DNA of 37,914 nucleotides, from positions 1 to 37,914 of the forward strand of contig JAJYCT010000009.1 in the NCBI GenBank assembly GCA_021778125.1, given 5' to 3'. The position numbers were made by a program, and so were the translations under genes. This DNA is from Myxococcales bacterium (GTDB lineage: Bacteria > Myxococcota_A > Polyangia > Polyangiales > Polyangiaceae). The first letter of the stretch is position 1. The number at the start of each line of letters is the position of its first letter. Below are positions 23,682 through 32,051 of this stretch, one piece after another. A model generated the notes under the pieces. It was given only the letters and a program-made list of their open reading frames with translations, did no database searches and had not been told where the DNA came from.

Positions 23682-24926
23682 GTGGACTCTCCGCTCCCCA
23701 GAACCCCGTTTCCGCCCTCCTCGGCGCCCGAAGGTGGTCCCGACGCGGCGCTCGTCTTCGACCAAGAGCTACCTTCCGAGTCGGGCCAGTACGCGGTCGT
23801 GCCCGCGGTGGCTCTCGCAATCGCCGACCGAAAGCTGCGCGACCAGTTGTCGCTTGTCTTGCAGAACGCGGGCCGGGTAGCCGGTGGCGACGACATCATC
23901 TCTGTCGCGACGGTGGTCATCTCCGACACGAAGGCCGGAGCCGCGCATGCCGTGGCAGGGCTCCGCGCGAGGACGAGGAGCGATGCGGCGATCATCGTCG
24001 TCTTGGCCGACGTGGCACCGGCCACGGAGGTCGGCGCGGCCTACGAGGCGGGGGCCGCGCTGTGCCTGCGAGCTCCCGTGGACGAGCACCAGCTGCTGGC
24101 GGCCATCGGCTCCGCGATCGACCTGCACACGGCGAAAGTCCATGCCAACGACTTGATGCGGCAGCTCGACGTGCAAGCCCACTTGGCCGCGCTCGGACGG
24201 GTGACCGCGGGCTTCACGCATGAGGTGAGCAATCCGCTGGCCGTGCTCCTCGCGAACTTCGAGGCTGTCCGAGACAACGTGGAGTGCCTCCTCCAGGCAC
24301 GTGATCTCCTCGCCCGCCCGACCACAGAGGCTGGCACGGCTGCGCAGGAGCGGATGTCGCGCGTCTCCCCGCGGGACCTGCGCGACGCGCTCACCGACAT
24401 GGCAGGTGCCCTGGACCGCATCCGAGGCGTCCTCGCCACGACGCGTGATCTCGCCCAAACGGGACACGGCAGCCGCGTCGAGAACGTCGATCTCGCCTCG
24501 CTCGTGCACGATGTTCGCCGCTGGGCGGCCGGCGAGCTTCGGGGCATCGACGTGCAGGAGCTGATCGACGGGGCCGTCGTCGCGCGTGCCGATCCCCGGC
24601 TGCTCGGGCAGATCGTCATGAACCTCGTGACCAACGCGGCGCACGCCGCCCGTCAGCTCCCGTCCCCTCGGGTGCGCCTTCACGTCTACGGGGCGGCCGA
24701 CGCGGCCATCCTCTCCGTGCGGGACAACGGCCCTGGGGTGCCTCCCGAGATCCGCGACCGGATCTTCGAGCCCTTCTTCACGACACGCCGTGACCACGGT
24801 GGCACGGGGCTTGGTCTTGCCCTCTGCCGGGAGTACGCCGCCCAGATGCAGGCCCAGATCACGCTTTGGACGGCGCCAGGACGCGGCGCCTGCTTCCGCG
24901 TCCACATGCGCCGGCAGGTGCGCTGA
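23682..24926 (+). CDS. Histidine kinase with degenerate N-terminal receiver-like domain
   Basis: 414 residues, soluble. Residues about 40-148 look like a receiver fold ([31 protein letters not shown] with Asp82, [27 protein letters not shown]). The acidic pocket at the start is not conserved, and the usual Lys near the end is Arg130, so it is probably a pseudo-receiver. The phosphoacceptor motif is [12 protein letters not shown] (His180), followed by a long variable linker (about 205-235). ATPase motifs are [10 protein letters not shown] (311-320), RDNGPGV (347-353), FEPFFTT (362-368) and GTGLGLA (374-380). The GTG at 23682 is the first start; its ribosome-binding site is poor. It lies 86 bp after the hybrid kinase on the same strand, so the two may share a signalling pathway. 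Residues 176-339 are duplicated at 2968-3462. Confidence 0.87.
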   Translation: MDSPLPRTPFPPSSAPEGGPDAALVFDQELPSESGQYAVVPAVALAIADRKLRDQLSLVLQNAGRVAGGDDIISVATVVISDTKAGAAHAVAGLRARTRSDAAIIVVLADVAPATEVGAAYEAGAALCLRAPVDEHQLLAAIGSAIDLHTAKVHANDLMRQLDVQAHLAALGRVTAGFTHEVSNPLAVLLANFEAVRDNVECLLQARDLLARPTTEAGTAAQERMSRVSPRDLRDALTDMAGALDRIRGVLATTRDLAQTGHGSRVENVDLASLVHDVRRWAAGELRGIDVQELIDGAVVARADPRLLGQIVMNLVTNAAHAARQLPSPRVRLHVYGAADAAILSVRDNGPGVPPEIRDRIFEPFFTTRRDHGGTGLGLALCREYAAQMQAQITLWTAPGRGACFRVHMRRQVR

Positions 24927-25117
24927 GGACGCGAGCACTGGCTTGTCTTCGTGCGCAGCGCCGGTACGCCACTGCTCTTCGCCGCGCGTGTCCTTGTCGG
25001 TGATCGGGCGGACTCGAGAGCGTACCAATTGGCTCGACGTGGGCACCCCTCTCGTCTCGTAGCGCCCAAGCCTTACACGTTTCCGGCCAAGCTCTGAACT
25101 CGCGTGATCGGTGGGCG

Positions 25118-25708
25118 CTACGATCCGAACCGCCAGCCGAGGACGAGAGCGGGGGTGATCGCCACCGAGGTGCGCTGCTCGATCAGCACGGGCACCTGCA
25201 GCGCCAGCGAGAGGCTCCAACCTTGCCCGAGCGGCAGCCCGTAGCCAGCGCAGCTGAAGATGCCGATGTTGAAGGCATCGATGCCGAAGGCGCGCGGCGC
25301 GAAAAGCGGCCCGGCGCCTGCGAAGAAGCCGTGGGTGGTGAACGCCACCCACGGAAAGAAGCTGATCTGGGTCAGCGCGCGCGCGCCGGGCTTGAGACCC
25401 GACAGGGTCTCCCCCAGCATGCCCGTGAGCTGGAGGCGCACGTTGGGGTGTACCCAGTATCCGGCGCCGACCTGCTCGAAGGTCATGGGGTGATCCGCTG
25501 GCGTGAGGGTCTGCGACGGCGCGCTCCCCGAAGCGCCAGCGTATGTGTAGACGTTGAAACCGGCGCTCGCGTGCAAGAAGAACGGGCCGTCCGGCGGCGT
25601 AGACTGGGCGGCCGCCGGTCCCGCGACGAACAGAAGGGCACACGCGAATGCCAGGCTCACACGAGGAACGAGGGTCTGCCGCACCGACGGGAACGATGAC
25701 CGGGACAT
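25118..25708 (-). CDS. Small predicted outer-membrane beta-barrel protein
   Basis: A 196-aa protein with a clear signal peptide (RVSLAFACALLFVAGPAAAQ, cleavage after AAAQ or before it). The mature part of about 160 residues is rich in aromatic and Gly-bearing strands (PFFLHASAGFNVYTYAG, VGAGYWVHPNVRLQLTGML, ALTQISFFPWVAFTTHGFFA, GWSLSLALQVPVLIEQ, SVAITPALVLGWRFGS). It ends in a strand with a penultimate aromatic region, as is usual for outer-membrane barrels. The ATG at 25708 gives about 13 residues before the signal core; a nearer GTG/ATG is not obvious. The gene downstream in the same direction is far away, and its start is only 18 bp from the divergent small ORF at 25727. Function unknown. 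The 191 bp from 24927 to 25117 show nothing. Confidence 0.72.
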   Translation of the reverse strand: MSRSSFPSVRQTLVPRVSLAFACALLFVAGPAAAQSTPPDGPFFLHASAGFNVYTYAGASGSAPSQTLTPADHPMTFEQVGAGYWVHPNVRLQLTGMLGETLSGLKPGARALTQISFFPWVAFTTHGFFAGAGPLFAPRAFGIDAFNIGIFSCAGYGLPLGQGWSLSLALQVPVLIEQRTSVAITPALVLGWRFGS

Positions 25709-25726
25709 TGGCTCACGAGCGCGTCG

Positions 25727-25918
25727 ATGGCGCTCATCATCGCCGTCGTGACCGAGATGATTGCAGGCGCCGACCACGGGATCGGCTCGCGGATGATCTC
25801 GGCGCAGATTGCGTCCGACACGACCGACCTCGCCATCGACCTCGTCGTCGGGGCCCTGGGGTACCTCGCCAACCTGTCGCTGAGACGGCTGGAGCGCTGG
25901 GCCCGGCGCTACGCGTGA
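25727..25918 (+). CDS. Possible small membrane-associated protein (63 aa)
   Basis: MALIIAVVTEMIAGADHGIG, then SRMISAQIASDTTDLAIDLV and VGALGYLANLSLRRLERW. GC3 is almost saturated and the residue pattern is amphipathic/hydrophobic with an Arg-rich end. The antisense frame is less protein-like. It starts only 18 bp from the divergent outer-membrane gene, leaving little room for two promoters, so it could be the tail of a rearranged gene. No family is recognised. Confidence 0.35.
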   Translation: MALIIAVVTEMIAGADHGIGSRMISAQIASDTTDLAIDLVVGALGYLANLSLRRLERWARRYA

Positions 25919-25971
25919 AGCGACTCGCAGGACCTGCGCCGCGGTGCACGCGTGGCGCCGCCCGACTGGGC

Positions 25972-28959
25972 TCATCGGCGCCTGCGGCGCAGCAAGGCCG
26001 CCGCGGCGACCAGCGAGCCGGTCGCCGCGAGAGCACCGCCGCGCCAGTCGCCGGGTCCGATCTCGCACCCGCATCCAGAGCCATTTTTCGCGGGAGCGCC
26101 CGTGCCCGCGTCGGGAGCGGTCTCCGCCAAGTGCCTCACGCAGCGCGCGTAGCCCAGGCCTGATCCCGACACGCCGTCCACGGTGCCGAGATTGAACGTG
26201 ACCATCCACGCGAACCCGGGCGAGCCTTCGTTCGGCGTCGAGCTCCAGTAGAGGTCCCCCTTGGCGTCCTCGAACGACGGATCGATCGCGGCGCCGGCGT
26301 GCGTGCCGTCGTACTGCACGAGCCCTGCGAGCTCGCTGACGTTGGGCAGGTGCCAGCCCGAGAGGCCGCCGAGCGACAGGCCGGCGCAGTACGACAGCGA
26401 ATCGTTCCAGGAGCGCCGAACCCCGTCGTCGCGACGTTGCCACTCGAGGCCCGTCGTCTCGTCGCGCACCGTCTGCGTCATGGCGACGAGCGGGCCGGCC
26501 GCGCGCAGCCCGACGCTGCCGGCGTTCAGGATCCTGCTGGCGCCGCGGACGCAGCGCACGGGAAACTGCGTGTCCATGAGCAGCGGGATGACGGGGCCGT
26601 CGTCGAACTTCACGGTCCACGCGAGCATCTTCGAGGACGCCTCGAGAGTGGACGTCCAGTAGTTGGTGGGCTGCGCGCCCTCGAAGAGGGAGCTTGTCGC
26701 CGGGTCGGTCGCCCCTCGATCGACGAGCGTCGTGAGCTCGATGACCGAGGGCAGCCTCCAGCCGGTCGAGCCCTGCGAGCCGCGGAACGCCGCGCAGTGC
26801 GAGACCGCCGAAGGCTGGTCGTACGCCCTGCCGTCGTCGCTCGCCTGCCAGACGAGGCCCGTCGTCGTGTCGGCGATCTCGTCCGGCGCGGACTTCACGA
26901 ACGCTTGCGTGTCCGGCTGGAAGTCGCCGTCCTCGAGCGGGTAGCCCGGCGCCGGACACGGCAGGTCCTGCTTCGCCTCGGTGGCGCAGGTCACGACGCC
27001 CGTGCGGTAGAGCGGTGGATGCGGCGACGCCGCGCGCGGCGCCAGGCCCGCCTCCGGCGCCGACGCCTCCGGCGCGCTCGCGTCGGCCTGGAACGCCGAG
27101 GCGTCGATGCCCGCATCACCGTCCGGCGGCAGGCGCGCCGGCGAGAAGATCTCCGCGAACGGGATGCACGTCTGCGGGTTGCACCCGCCGCCCACGAGCA
27201 CCCGCCCGTCGGCGAGCTCCACGCCGATGTGGTACGCGCGCGACATCATCATCGCCGACGTCTCGAGCCACTGGCGCGCGACGGGCAGGTAGACCTCCGA
27301 CGTGGGCACGCTCGAGCCGCTCACGTCCGCGCCCCCGGCCATCAGCACCTCGCCGGTCTGCAGCAACGTGGCGGTGTGGTGGTGTCGCGCGCCCGCCATC
27401 GGGGGAGCGGGTGAGAAGCCCCCGCCCGCGCCGAGCGGAGCCCAGGTCTCGGCTGTCGCGAGCACCGTGCTGCAGCCCGCGTCCGAGCAGCCTCCGGCCA
27501 CCAGCACGCTGCCGTCGGCGAGCAGGGTCGCCGTGTGTCCCGCGCGCGGCGAGGTCATCGATCCTGCGTCCGACCACGTACCGGCAGCCGGATCGTAGAC
27601 GGTCGCGTCGCCCAGAACGGTCGCGCACCCCGGGTCCGCGCAGCCGCCCACGACGAGCACGCGTCCGTCGGCCAGCGCCGTCGCGGTGCCGTACCCGCGC
27701 GGGGCCGCCAGCGCGGGCGCGTCGGACCAGGTGTTGGTGGCCTCGGTCCATCGCTCGGTGCTCGTCGTGCAGCCGCCGACGTCGCAGCCGCCCGCCACCA
27801 AGGCGCCGCCGCCGATCGCGACGCCCATCACGCTCGCGCGCGGTGACGAGAGCGAGCCTGCGGCGATCCAGGCGCCCGTGGCGAAGGAATAGCGCTCGGC
27901 TAGCGCCGTCGTGGCAGTGCAGACCGATGCAAAGCAGGCTCCAGCGTCGTTCATCTGCGTGCAGTTGGTCGCCGTGCACCCGCCGGCCACGAGCAGGTCG
28001 CCCGTGGGCAGGGGCATTCCGGCGAACGCGGTGCGCGCCGTCGACATCGGAGGCGCGGACGTCCATGTGCCCGAGGCGGGGTCCCACAGATCGCTGTTGG
28101 CCAGGATCTGCCCGCACGCCGACTGCGCGAAGCTCGTCGGGCAGTTGGTGAGCCCGCAGCCGCCCACCGCCATCACGCGGCCATCCGGGCGGCGCCACGC
28201 GGCGTCTCCCCAGTGAGAGACGGTCATCGTCCCCGTGGTGGACCAGTCGGGATCGACCAGGATGGGCGCGCGCATCCCCGTCAGATCGATGTCGAGGATG
28301 ATCCTGCGGCCCTCGACGTGCACCGCTCCCCGCCGCCTCGTGCCGTCAGCCGCCCGGGCGAGCGGAGCGCTCAGACGGAGGCGCGCGATGCCATCCTTGC
28401 CGAGCACCTCCAGGTTCGTCCCCGCCTCGCGCAGCTTCCAGACGGCGCCGCCGGTGTCGAACTCGAGCTCCCGCGTGAGCCTCGCCGGAGGATCGCGCAG
28501 GTAGACGTACTCATCGACGTGCGTGGGCGTCAGCTTGTAGAGCAGGTCGCCGCCGGCGACGGCGCCGCGATAGACGACGACGCCGTGGTGGACCTCGGCG
28601 GGCACCGGCCGCATCCCGATCTCCTCGGTGCGCACCGAGAAGCCGTCGACCCCGTGAAACGCGACCACGTGCGCAGCGCTCGCAATCGCGGGGAGCCTCG
28701 CGTCGAGCGTCTGGCCGGCGGCATCGTGCCGGAGGACGAACTTCGAGTGCAGCGTCTCGTAGAGCGGAACGAGCGATCCGTCCGCCGCGCGCTCCAGGCC
28801 GAGATCGGCGACCATGCCGAACCACTTCTTCGTCGCGCGGAAGTGCCCCGCGATCTCCGCGAGCAGCGGATCCTGCTGCTGCGAGCCGGCCGGTTGCGCG
28901 CTCAGGAGGCAGGCTGTCCCCAGCAAGACGGACAGCAGCGCCCTCGGGGATGGGCTCAT
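25972..28959 (-). CDS. Kelch-repeat/double Lcl (DUF1566) surface protein with MYXO-CTERM-like tail
   Basis: 995 residues. The signal peptide is MSPSPRALLSVLLGTACLLS... followed by a domain of about 250 residues. About seven kelch-type repeats then have the pattern PRxxHTATLLxDGxVLVAGGC, each often closed by Cys pairs, suggesting a seven-bladed propeller. A linker leads to two DUF1566/Lcl C-terminal-like domains (TTGLVWQASDDGRAYDQPSA and TTGLEWQRRDDGVRRSWNDS, each with GWRLP/GWHLP and YWTSTLE/YWSSTPN). The end is GSGCGCEIG, a hydrophobic segment and RRRRR, the plan of MYXO-CTERM sorting tails processed by a myxosortase. It should therefore be surface-anchored. The ATG at 28959 is preferred because the signal peptide follows; a 14-bp palindrome lies directly upstream (28960-28973). 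Adhesion or matrix binding is a plausible role. Confidence 0.87.
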   Translation of the reverse strand: MSPSPRALLSVLLGTACLLSAQPAGSQQQDPLLAEIAGHFRATKKWFGMVADLGLERAADGSLVPLYETLHSKFVLRHDAAGQTLDARLPAIASAAHVVAFHGVDGFSVRTEEIGMRPVPAEVHHGVVVYRGAVAGGDLLYKLTPTHVDEYVYLRDPPARLTRELEFDTGGAVWKLREAGTNLEVLGKDGIARLRLSAPLARAADGTRRRGAVHVEGRRIILDIDLTGMRAPILVDPDWSTTGTMTVSHWGDAAWRRPDGRVMAVGGCGLTNCPTSFAQSACGQILANSDLWDPASGTWTSAPPMSTARTAFAGMPLPTGDLLVAGGCTATNCTQMNDAGACFASVCTATTALAERYSFATGAWIAAGSLSSPRASVMGVAIGGGALVAGGCDVGGCTTSTERWTEATNTWSDAPALAAPRGYGTATALADGRVLVVGGCADPGCATVLGDATVYDPAAGTWSDAGSMTSPRAGHTATLLADGSVLVAGGCSDAGCSTVLATAETWAPLGAGGGFSPAPPMAGARHHHTATLLQTGEVLMAGGADVSGSSVPTSEVYLPVARQWLETSAMMMSRAYHIGVELADGRVLVGGGCNPQTCIPFAEIFSPARLPPDGDAGIDASAFQADASAPEASAPEAGLAPRAASPHPPLYRTGVVTCATEAKQDLPCPAPGYPLEDGDFQPDTQAFVKSAPDEIADTTTGLVWQASDDGRAYDQPSAVSHCAAFRGSQGSTGWRLPSVIELTTLVDRGATDPATSSLFEGAQPTNYWTSTLEASSKMLAWTVKFDDGPVIPLLMDTQFPVRCVRGASRILNAGSVGLRAAGPLVAMTQTVRDETTGLEWQRRDDGVRRSWNDSLSYCAGLSLGGLSGWHLPNVSELAGLVQYDGTHAGAAIDPSFEDAKGDLYWSSTPNEGSPGFAWMVTFNLGTVDGVSGSGLGYARCVRHLAETAPDAGTGAPAKNGSGCGCEIGPGDWRGGALAATGSLVAAAALLRRRRR

Positions 28960-29377
28960 CGCACGCTCGTGCGTGTTGTCGGCGACATCGTGCGCACCCG
29001 CCGAGGGCACATAGCCATGCGTACGGGCCTCGGCCATGACGGGCGTCATGAAGACCCGTTGAACGACCCGTGCGCCGAGCGCGTCTGCTGCGGGCGTGGG
29101 AGCACGCTGCAGTAGCGGGTCATCCTCCCGATCAGATCCTCGCTGAGGCCATCGATCGCTGCACCCGGCGCGCCCTTGGAAGCGGCCTTGAGGGGCCGGC
29201 TCTGCACGCTCTTCGCGCCGAATTGGAGAGACGTCCATCGCTGGATCGCCCAGCGCGGCCACCGGATGGGCACGCCGGTGAGAGACGTCGAGCGATCGCT
29301 GGCCGACATCATCGTTCACCAGGTCGCAATCCAGAGAGCACACAGGAGCTGACGCCGAGAGGCTCGGCCGGCGCGGG
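28960..29377. other. 418-bp gap with a start-less plus-strand coding remnant
   Basis: A plus-strand frame open from 29116 to a TGA at 29350-29352 reads LRGRLCTLFAPNWRDVHRWI, then AQRGHRMGTPVRDVERSLAD and IIVHQVAIQRA, which is protein-like. It is preceded directly by a TAG, with no start codon before the good part. I cannot assign a family; it is probably the end of a broken gene. The palindrome CGCACG-CT-CGTGCG at 28960-28973 abuts the start of the kelch gene and could be a regulatory site. Confidence 0.3.
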
Positions 29378-29860
29378 CTACGTTTTCTTCGGCGCCTTCC
29401 GCGTGCGCTTCCTCTTGGTCGCGTTCTTCGCGGCCTTCGCCGCTCCCGCGCCGCTCGCCGAGTAGGTGGTCGCGCGCTTGTGCCCTCTCGCCCGAAGCAT
29501 CTTCTTCGAGAGCCCCTCGTGCAGCACGCGGGGCACCTCGCGCTTGTCGAGCTTGAGCGCGTGGCGGATCTGTTCGGACCGCAGCCCCTTGGGGTGCCTC
29601 TTCACGAGGGCCACGACCTGGGCGAGCGTCTTGGCGATGTCCTCGGGGGAGCGCCGGCCGAGGCGGCCCTTGCGGCTCGGTCGGCGAGGCAGAGGAGCGC
29701 CGTCCGCCGTCCGAGGTCGCTCCCGGCGACCGGACCGAGATGTGCCCTGGGCCTCGGAGAGCAGGTCGTCAAGGGAAGCGCCTCGGATGGCGGCGAGGAC
29801 GGAGCTGGCGAAGGTGTCGGCGAGGGAGGCGAGCTGGGAGCGGAGGGACGCGGACGGCAT
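29378..29860 (-). CDS. Basic winged-helix-like putative DNA-binding protein
   Basis: A 160-aa protein in three parts. The N-terminal helix is LASLADTFASSVLAAIRGAS, then DDLLSE. A basic linker rich in Arg, Pro and Lys follows. The C-terminal winged-helix-like unit is TLAQVVALVKRHPKGLRSEQ, IRHALKLDKREVPRVLHEGL and MLRARGHKRATTY, ending in a Lys/Arg-rich tail like that of histone-like or nucleoid proteins. From memory, proteins with this plan are numerous in Myxococcota and are annotated as DNA-binding. The ATG at 29860 has no clear ribosome-binding site. A short copy of its 5' end and upstream region lies at 35290-35443. Specific targets unknown. Confidence 0.75.
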   Translation of the reverse strand: MPSASLRSQLASLADTFASSVLAAIRGASLDDLLSEAQGTSRSGRRERPRTADGAPLPRRPSRKGRLGRRSPEDIAKTLAQVVALVKRHPKGLRSEQIRHALKLDKREVPRVLHEGLSKKMLRARGHKRATTYSASGAGAAKAAKNATKRKRTRKAPKKT

Positions 29861-30032
29861 GGCCAGCCCATACTACGTCGGTGCGCTGCCAGGGAAGGGT
29901 CTGCGAGGATGGCGCACGGCGTACGTTCGACAGATACCGACAACCACTTCCTCAGAGGGCGGTTCCACGCGGGCGCCACGCCTTTCGCATCTACGCCTCC
30001 CGCGCGAACTCACCGCCGGTTGAGGACCGCAG

Positions 30033-30353
30033 TCAGATCGCGTCATGAAGCTCGATCGCGCCCAGTTCCAGCATCCGGGCGAGGATGTCGACGGCCTCGT
30101 CCTCTCGAATGCCTGACATGTCGAGGATCATCTCGATCGTGGCGCGTCCGTCGACGAGCGAGAGAAGCCGGCCCGCTCGCGCGTCCAGCGGCAGCGCCTT
30201 CACCTGGTCCAGCGTCATGATGAGCCATGGCACCGCGTGCAGCGGCATCAGCGGGCGGACATCGCTCGACGCGGTCTCGAACTCGCGCTCGCTCTCGCGA
30301 GCGAGGCCGCGAAGGTCCGCTGGGATGGTTGGTCGGTCGCCGCTGCCGCTCAC
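30033..30353 (-). CDS. Conserved small protein with a C-terminal helical domain
   Basis: About 106 residues from GTG 30353. An acidic, Arg-rich N-terminus contains ADLRGLARESEREFETASSD. It is followed by VPWLIMTLDQVKALPLDARAG, RLLSLVDGRATIEMILDMSG and DEAVDILARMLELGAIELHD. The last block is a repeated pattern in myxobacterial proteins of unknown role, reading as a winged-helix or small helical domain. A longer frame reaches a GTG at 30428, but its first 25 codons have much lower GC3, so the shorter start is preferred; the ribosome-binding site is weak either way. It stands alone between the winged-helix gene and the gene remnant at 30493. Function unknown. Confidence 0.65.
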   Translation of the reverse strand: MSGSGDRPTIPADLRGLARESEREFETASSDVRPLMPLHAVPWLIMTLDQVKALPLDARAGRLLSLVDGRATIEMILDMSGIREDEAVDILARMLELGAIELHDAI

Positions 30354-30492
30354 GCTACTTGCAAGCGTACGCCCGTGGTCCTCATGGCGCACGTCAGGAA
30401 GAACATGCCGGGGGCCGAGCCGCGTCACTGAGGGACAGAGTGTCCAGCTCCGTCTCGCCGTTGGAGTCGGATCTCGCGGCCGTGAGATCCAC

Positions 30493-30645
30493 GTTGACGG
30501 CCGTCTTCACATCCGGGACGCGGGGGCCCACGAGAGCGAGCCCGATCCGCCTCCGGCGCACAACGACCGCCGCCCTCAGCGGCGGTGACCTGCGGTGACC
30601 AGGAACCGCTTCCTCGGCGCAGCATCCATCTCGGGTGCCGCGCTC
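30493..30645 (+). pseudogene. 3' remnant of the 74-aa gene (2018-2242) with its terminator
   Basis: The frame reads VDGRLHIRDAGAHESEPDPP and ends PAHNDRRPQRR at a TGA at 30586-30588. It corresponds to the last 31 residues of the small protein at 2018-2242, with only a few changes. Downstream, ATCCATCTCGGGTGCCGCGC matches the loop and right arm of the terminator at 2262-2288, while the left arm has decayed. No 5' part of the gene is present. The surrounding 446 bp (30354-30799) hold no complete gene; a dyad CGTTCG-N9-CGAACG lies at 30757-30777, just before the TIR gene. Confidence 0.75.
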
Positions 30646-30799
30646 TTCTTGTTCGTCCAATGCACTCGACGGCGAGACGCCACCGAGGCAGCGTTGGGGT
30701 GCGGCCCGAGGGAAACTCCGTTCCACAGGAGCGCCGGAGGACGACGAAGGACTGGTCGTTCGCCCCACGCACGAACGCAAAGGAATCTGGGAGGAACCT

Positions 30800-31345
30800 G
30801 TGGCCTACATGACCCTTGAACAGCTGCGGAGGTACGCACGCCCCCGCGTCCCTGTCGGCGTCGGCGGCATCGTCAAGGAGGCGAAGAAGTTCCGGCCAGG
30901 CACTGACTTGTTCCTGTCGCACTCGCATCTTGATCGACCGGCACTGGACCAAGTAGAGGACTTCTTCTCCACGTTCGGGGCGACGGCATATCGCGATGTC
31001 GACGACGATCTGCTCCCGACCTCGCCATCCGGAACAACGGCACACACGCTGCGGGACCGGATCGCAAACTGCCGCCGCTTCGTGGTGGCAACCTCAGCCA
31101 ACGTTCGAACTTCGCGATGGATCCCGTGGGAGCTCGGCTACGCGGACGCGAAGAAGGGGCTGGAGAATATCGCCCTCCTCCCAATCGCTCCCGACGCAGC
31201 GGTTACTGCGGTCGTGGAGCAGGAGTACCTGGCGATCTACCCGGTCATCGAACGCATCCGGCTCCAAGGCCAGGACAAGGAGCGGTGGTGCGTCAAGGAT
31301 CCTCGCGACGGTACCTGGTGGACCATCGAGCAGTGGCTCGCTTGA
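30800..31345 (+). CDS. TIR-domain protein (putative immune NADase)
   Basis: A 181-aa single-domain protein. After about 30 basic residues the TIR-like fold begins: DLFLSHSHLDRPALDQVEDF (36-55), ATAYRDVDDDLL (61-72), HTLRDRIANCRRFVVATSAN (82-101) and SRWIPWELGYADAKKG (105-120). Glu111, in W-x-x-W-E-L-G, occupies the place of the catalytic Glu of NAD-cleaving TIR domains. The GTG at 30800 is chosen because GGGAGGA lies 5 bases upstream; the ATG at 30809 would be too far from it. It is followed 85 bp later by a second TIR-like gene on the same strand and faces a TIR-SLOG gene. Bacterial TIR proteins in such clusters typically make NAD-derived signals or deplete NAD during phage infection; that role here is inference. 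Confidence 0.8.
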   Translation: MAYMTLEQLRRYARPRVPVGVGGIVKEAKKFRPGTDLFLSHSHLDRPALDQVEDFFSTFGATAYRDVDDDLLPTSPSGTTAHTLRDRIANCRRFVVATSANVRTSRWIPWELGYADAKKGLENIALLPIAPDAAVTAVVEQEYLAIYPVIERIRLQGQDKERWCVKDPRDGTWWTIEQWLA

Positions 31346-31430
31346 CTGAGCGGGCGGCGCTGGCGCCCAAGCCCTTGTCGAGTCGGGTGTCCTTGGCTGT
31401 CGCTTGGCAGCGACCACGGTTCAGGAGAAC

Positions 31431-31997
31431 ATGTGTCGCATGAGCCAGCTCCACAGGGTCTTCGTCAGCTACCACCATGAACTCGATGAATCTCGGAGGA
31501 AAATCTTCGAGTTGCGTTTTGGCAATCGCTTTGGCGCGATCATCCCTGGCGCAGTGAGAGTCGGCGACATTGATGAGACGCTGCCGACGGAAACCATCCG
31601 CCAGAAGATCCGCGACGAATATCTGCGCGATACGTCTGTGACGGTCGTACTTGTCGGCGCCTTGACTTGGCAGCGCAAACACGTTGACTGGGAGATCGGA
31701 TCCTCAATTCGGAATACGCCCGCGAATCCAAGATCGGGGTTGCTTGGGATCATGCTCCCGTCCTATTACGACCACCACTTCGGTGGCCGGATAGGGAAGT
31801 ACGACCCGTACACGATCCCCCCACGCTTGCACGACAACGTCGAGGCCGGCTTCGCAACGCTGCACCATTGGAGCGAGGATCCGAAGGAGGTCCAAGCCTG
31901 GGTGCACGAAGCGTACCTGCGGAAGGGTCGCGTGCAGCCGGACAACGGGCGCCCGTCATTCGCCAAGAATCGGTCAGGTGATCGCTGGGAACGTTGA
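31431..31997 (+). CDS. ThsB/MTH538-like TIR-domain protein
   Basis: A 188-aa protein with the TIR-like layout of the MTH538/DUF1863 group that includes Thoeris ThsB. It has HRVFVSYHHELDESRRKIFE (8-27), RVGDIDETLPTETIRQKIRD (43-62), a second strand TSVTVVLVGALTWQ (68-81) and HVDWEIGSSIRNT (84-96). Glu88 is the likely catalytic residue. Later come GLLGIMLPSYY and LHHWSEDPKEVQAWV. ThsB proteins use NAD to make cyclic ADP-ribose-type signals on infection. The ATG at 31431 has CAGGAG 4 bases upstream; the ATG at 31440 is an alternative. Codon use is visibly less GC-rich than neighbours (for example around 31490-31560), a sign of horizontal acquisition. It is in line with the upstream TIR gene and ends 54 bp from the convergent TIR-SLOG gene. 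Confidence 0.82.
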   Translation: MCRMSQLHRVFVSYHHELDESRRKIFELRFGNRFGAIIPGAVRVGDIDETLPTETIRQKIRDEYLRDTSVTVVLVGALTWQRKHVDWEIGSSIRNTPANPRSGLLGIMLPSYYDHHFGGRIGKYDPYTIPPRLHDNVEAGFATLHHWSEDPKEVQAWVHEAYLRKGRVQPDNGRPSFAKNRSGDRWER

Positions 31998-32051
31998 TCG
32001 CGCGCGCGGAAGACGCATCGCGCTTCGGGACTCCTGGTGCGACGAGGCTGC

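Noticed and set aside
23769-25643. A 624-codon minus-strand frame over the second kinase
   Set aside because: It is antisense to the kinase, which has all histidine-kinase motifs in the plus frame.
30809-30811. ATG start for the first TIR gene
   Set aside because: The GGGAGGA site is 13-14 bases away; GTG 30800 has the right spacing.
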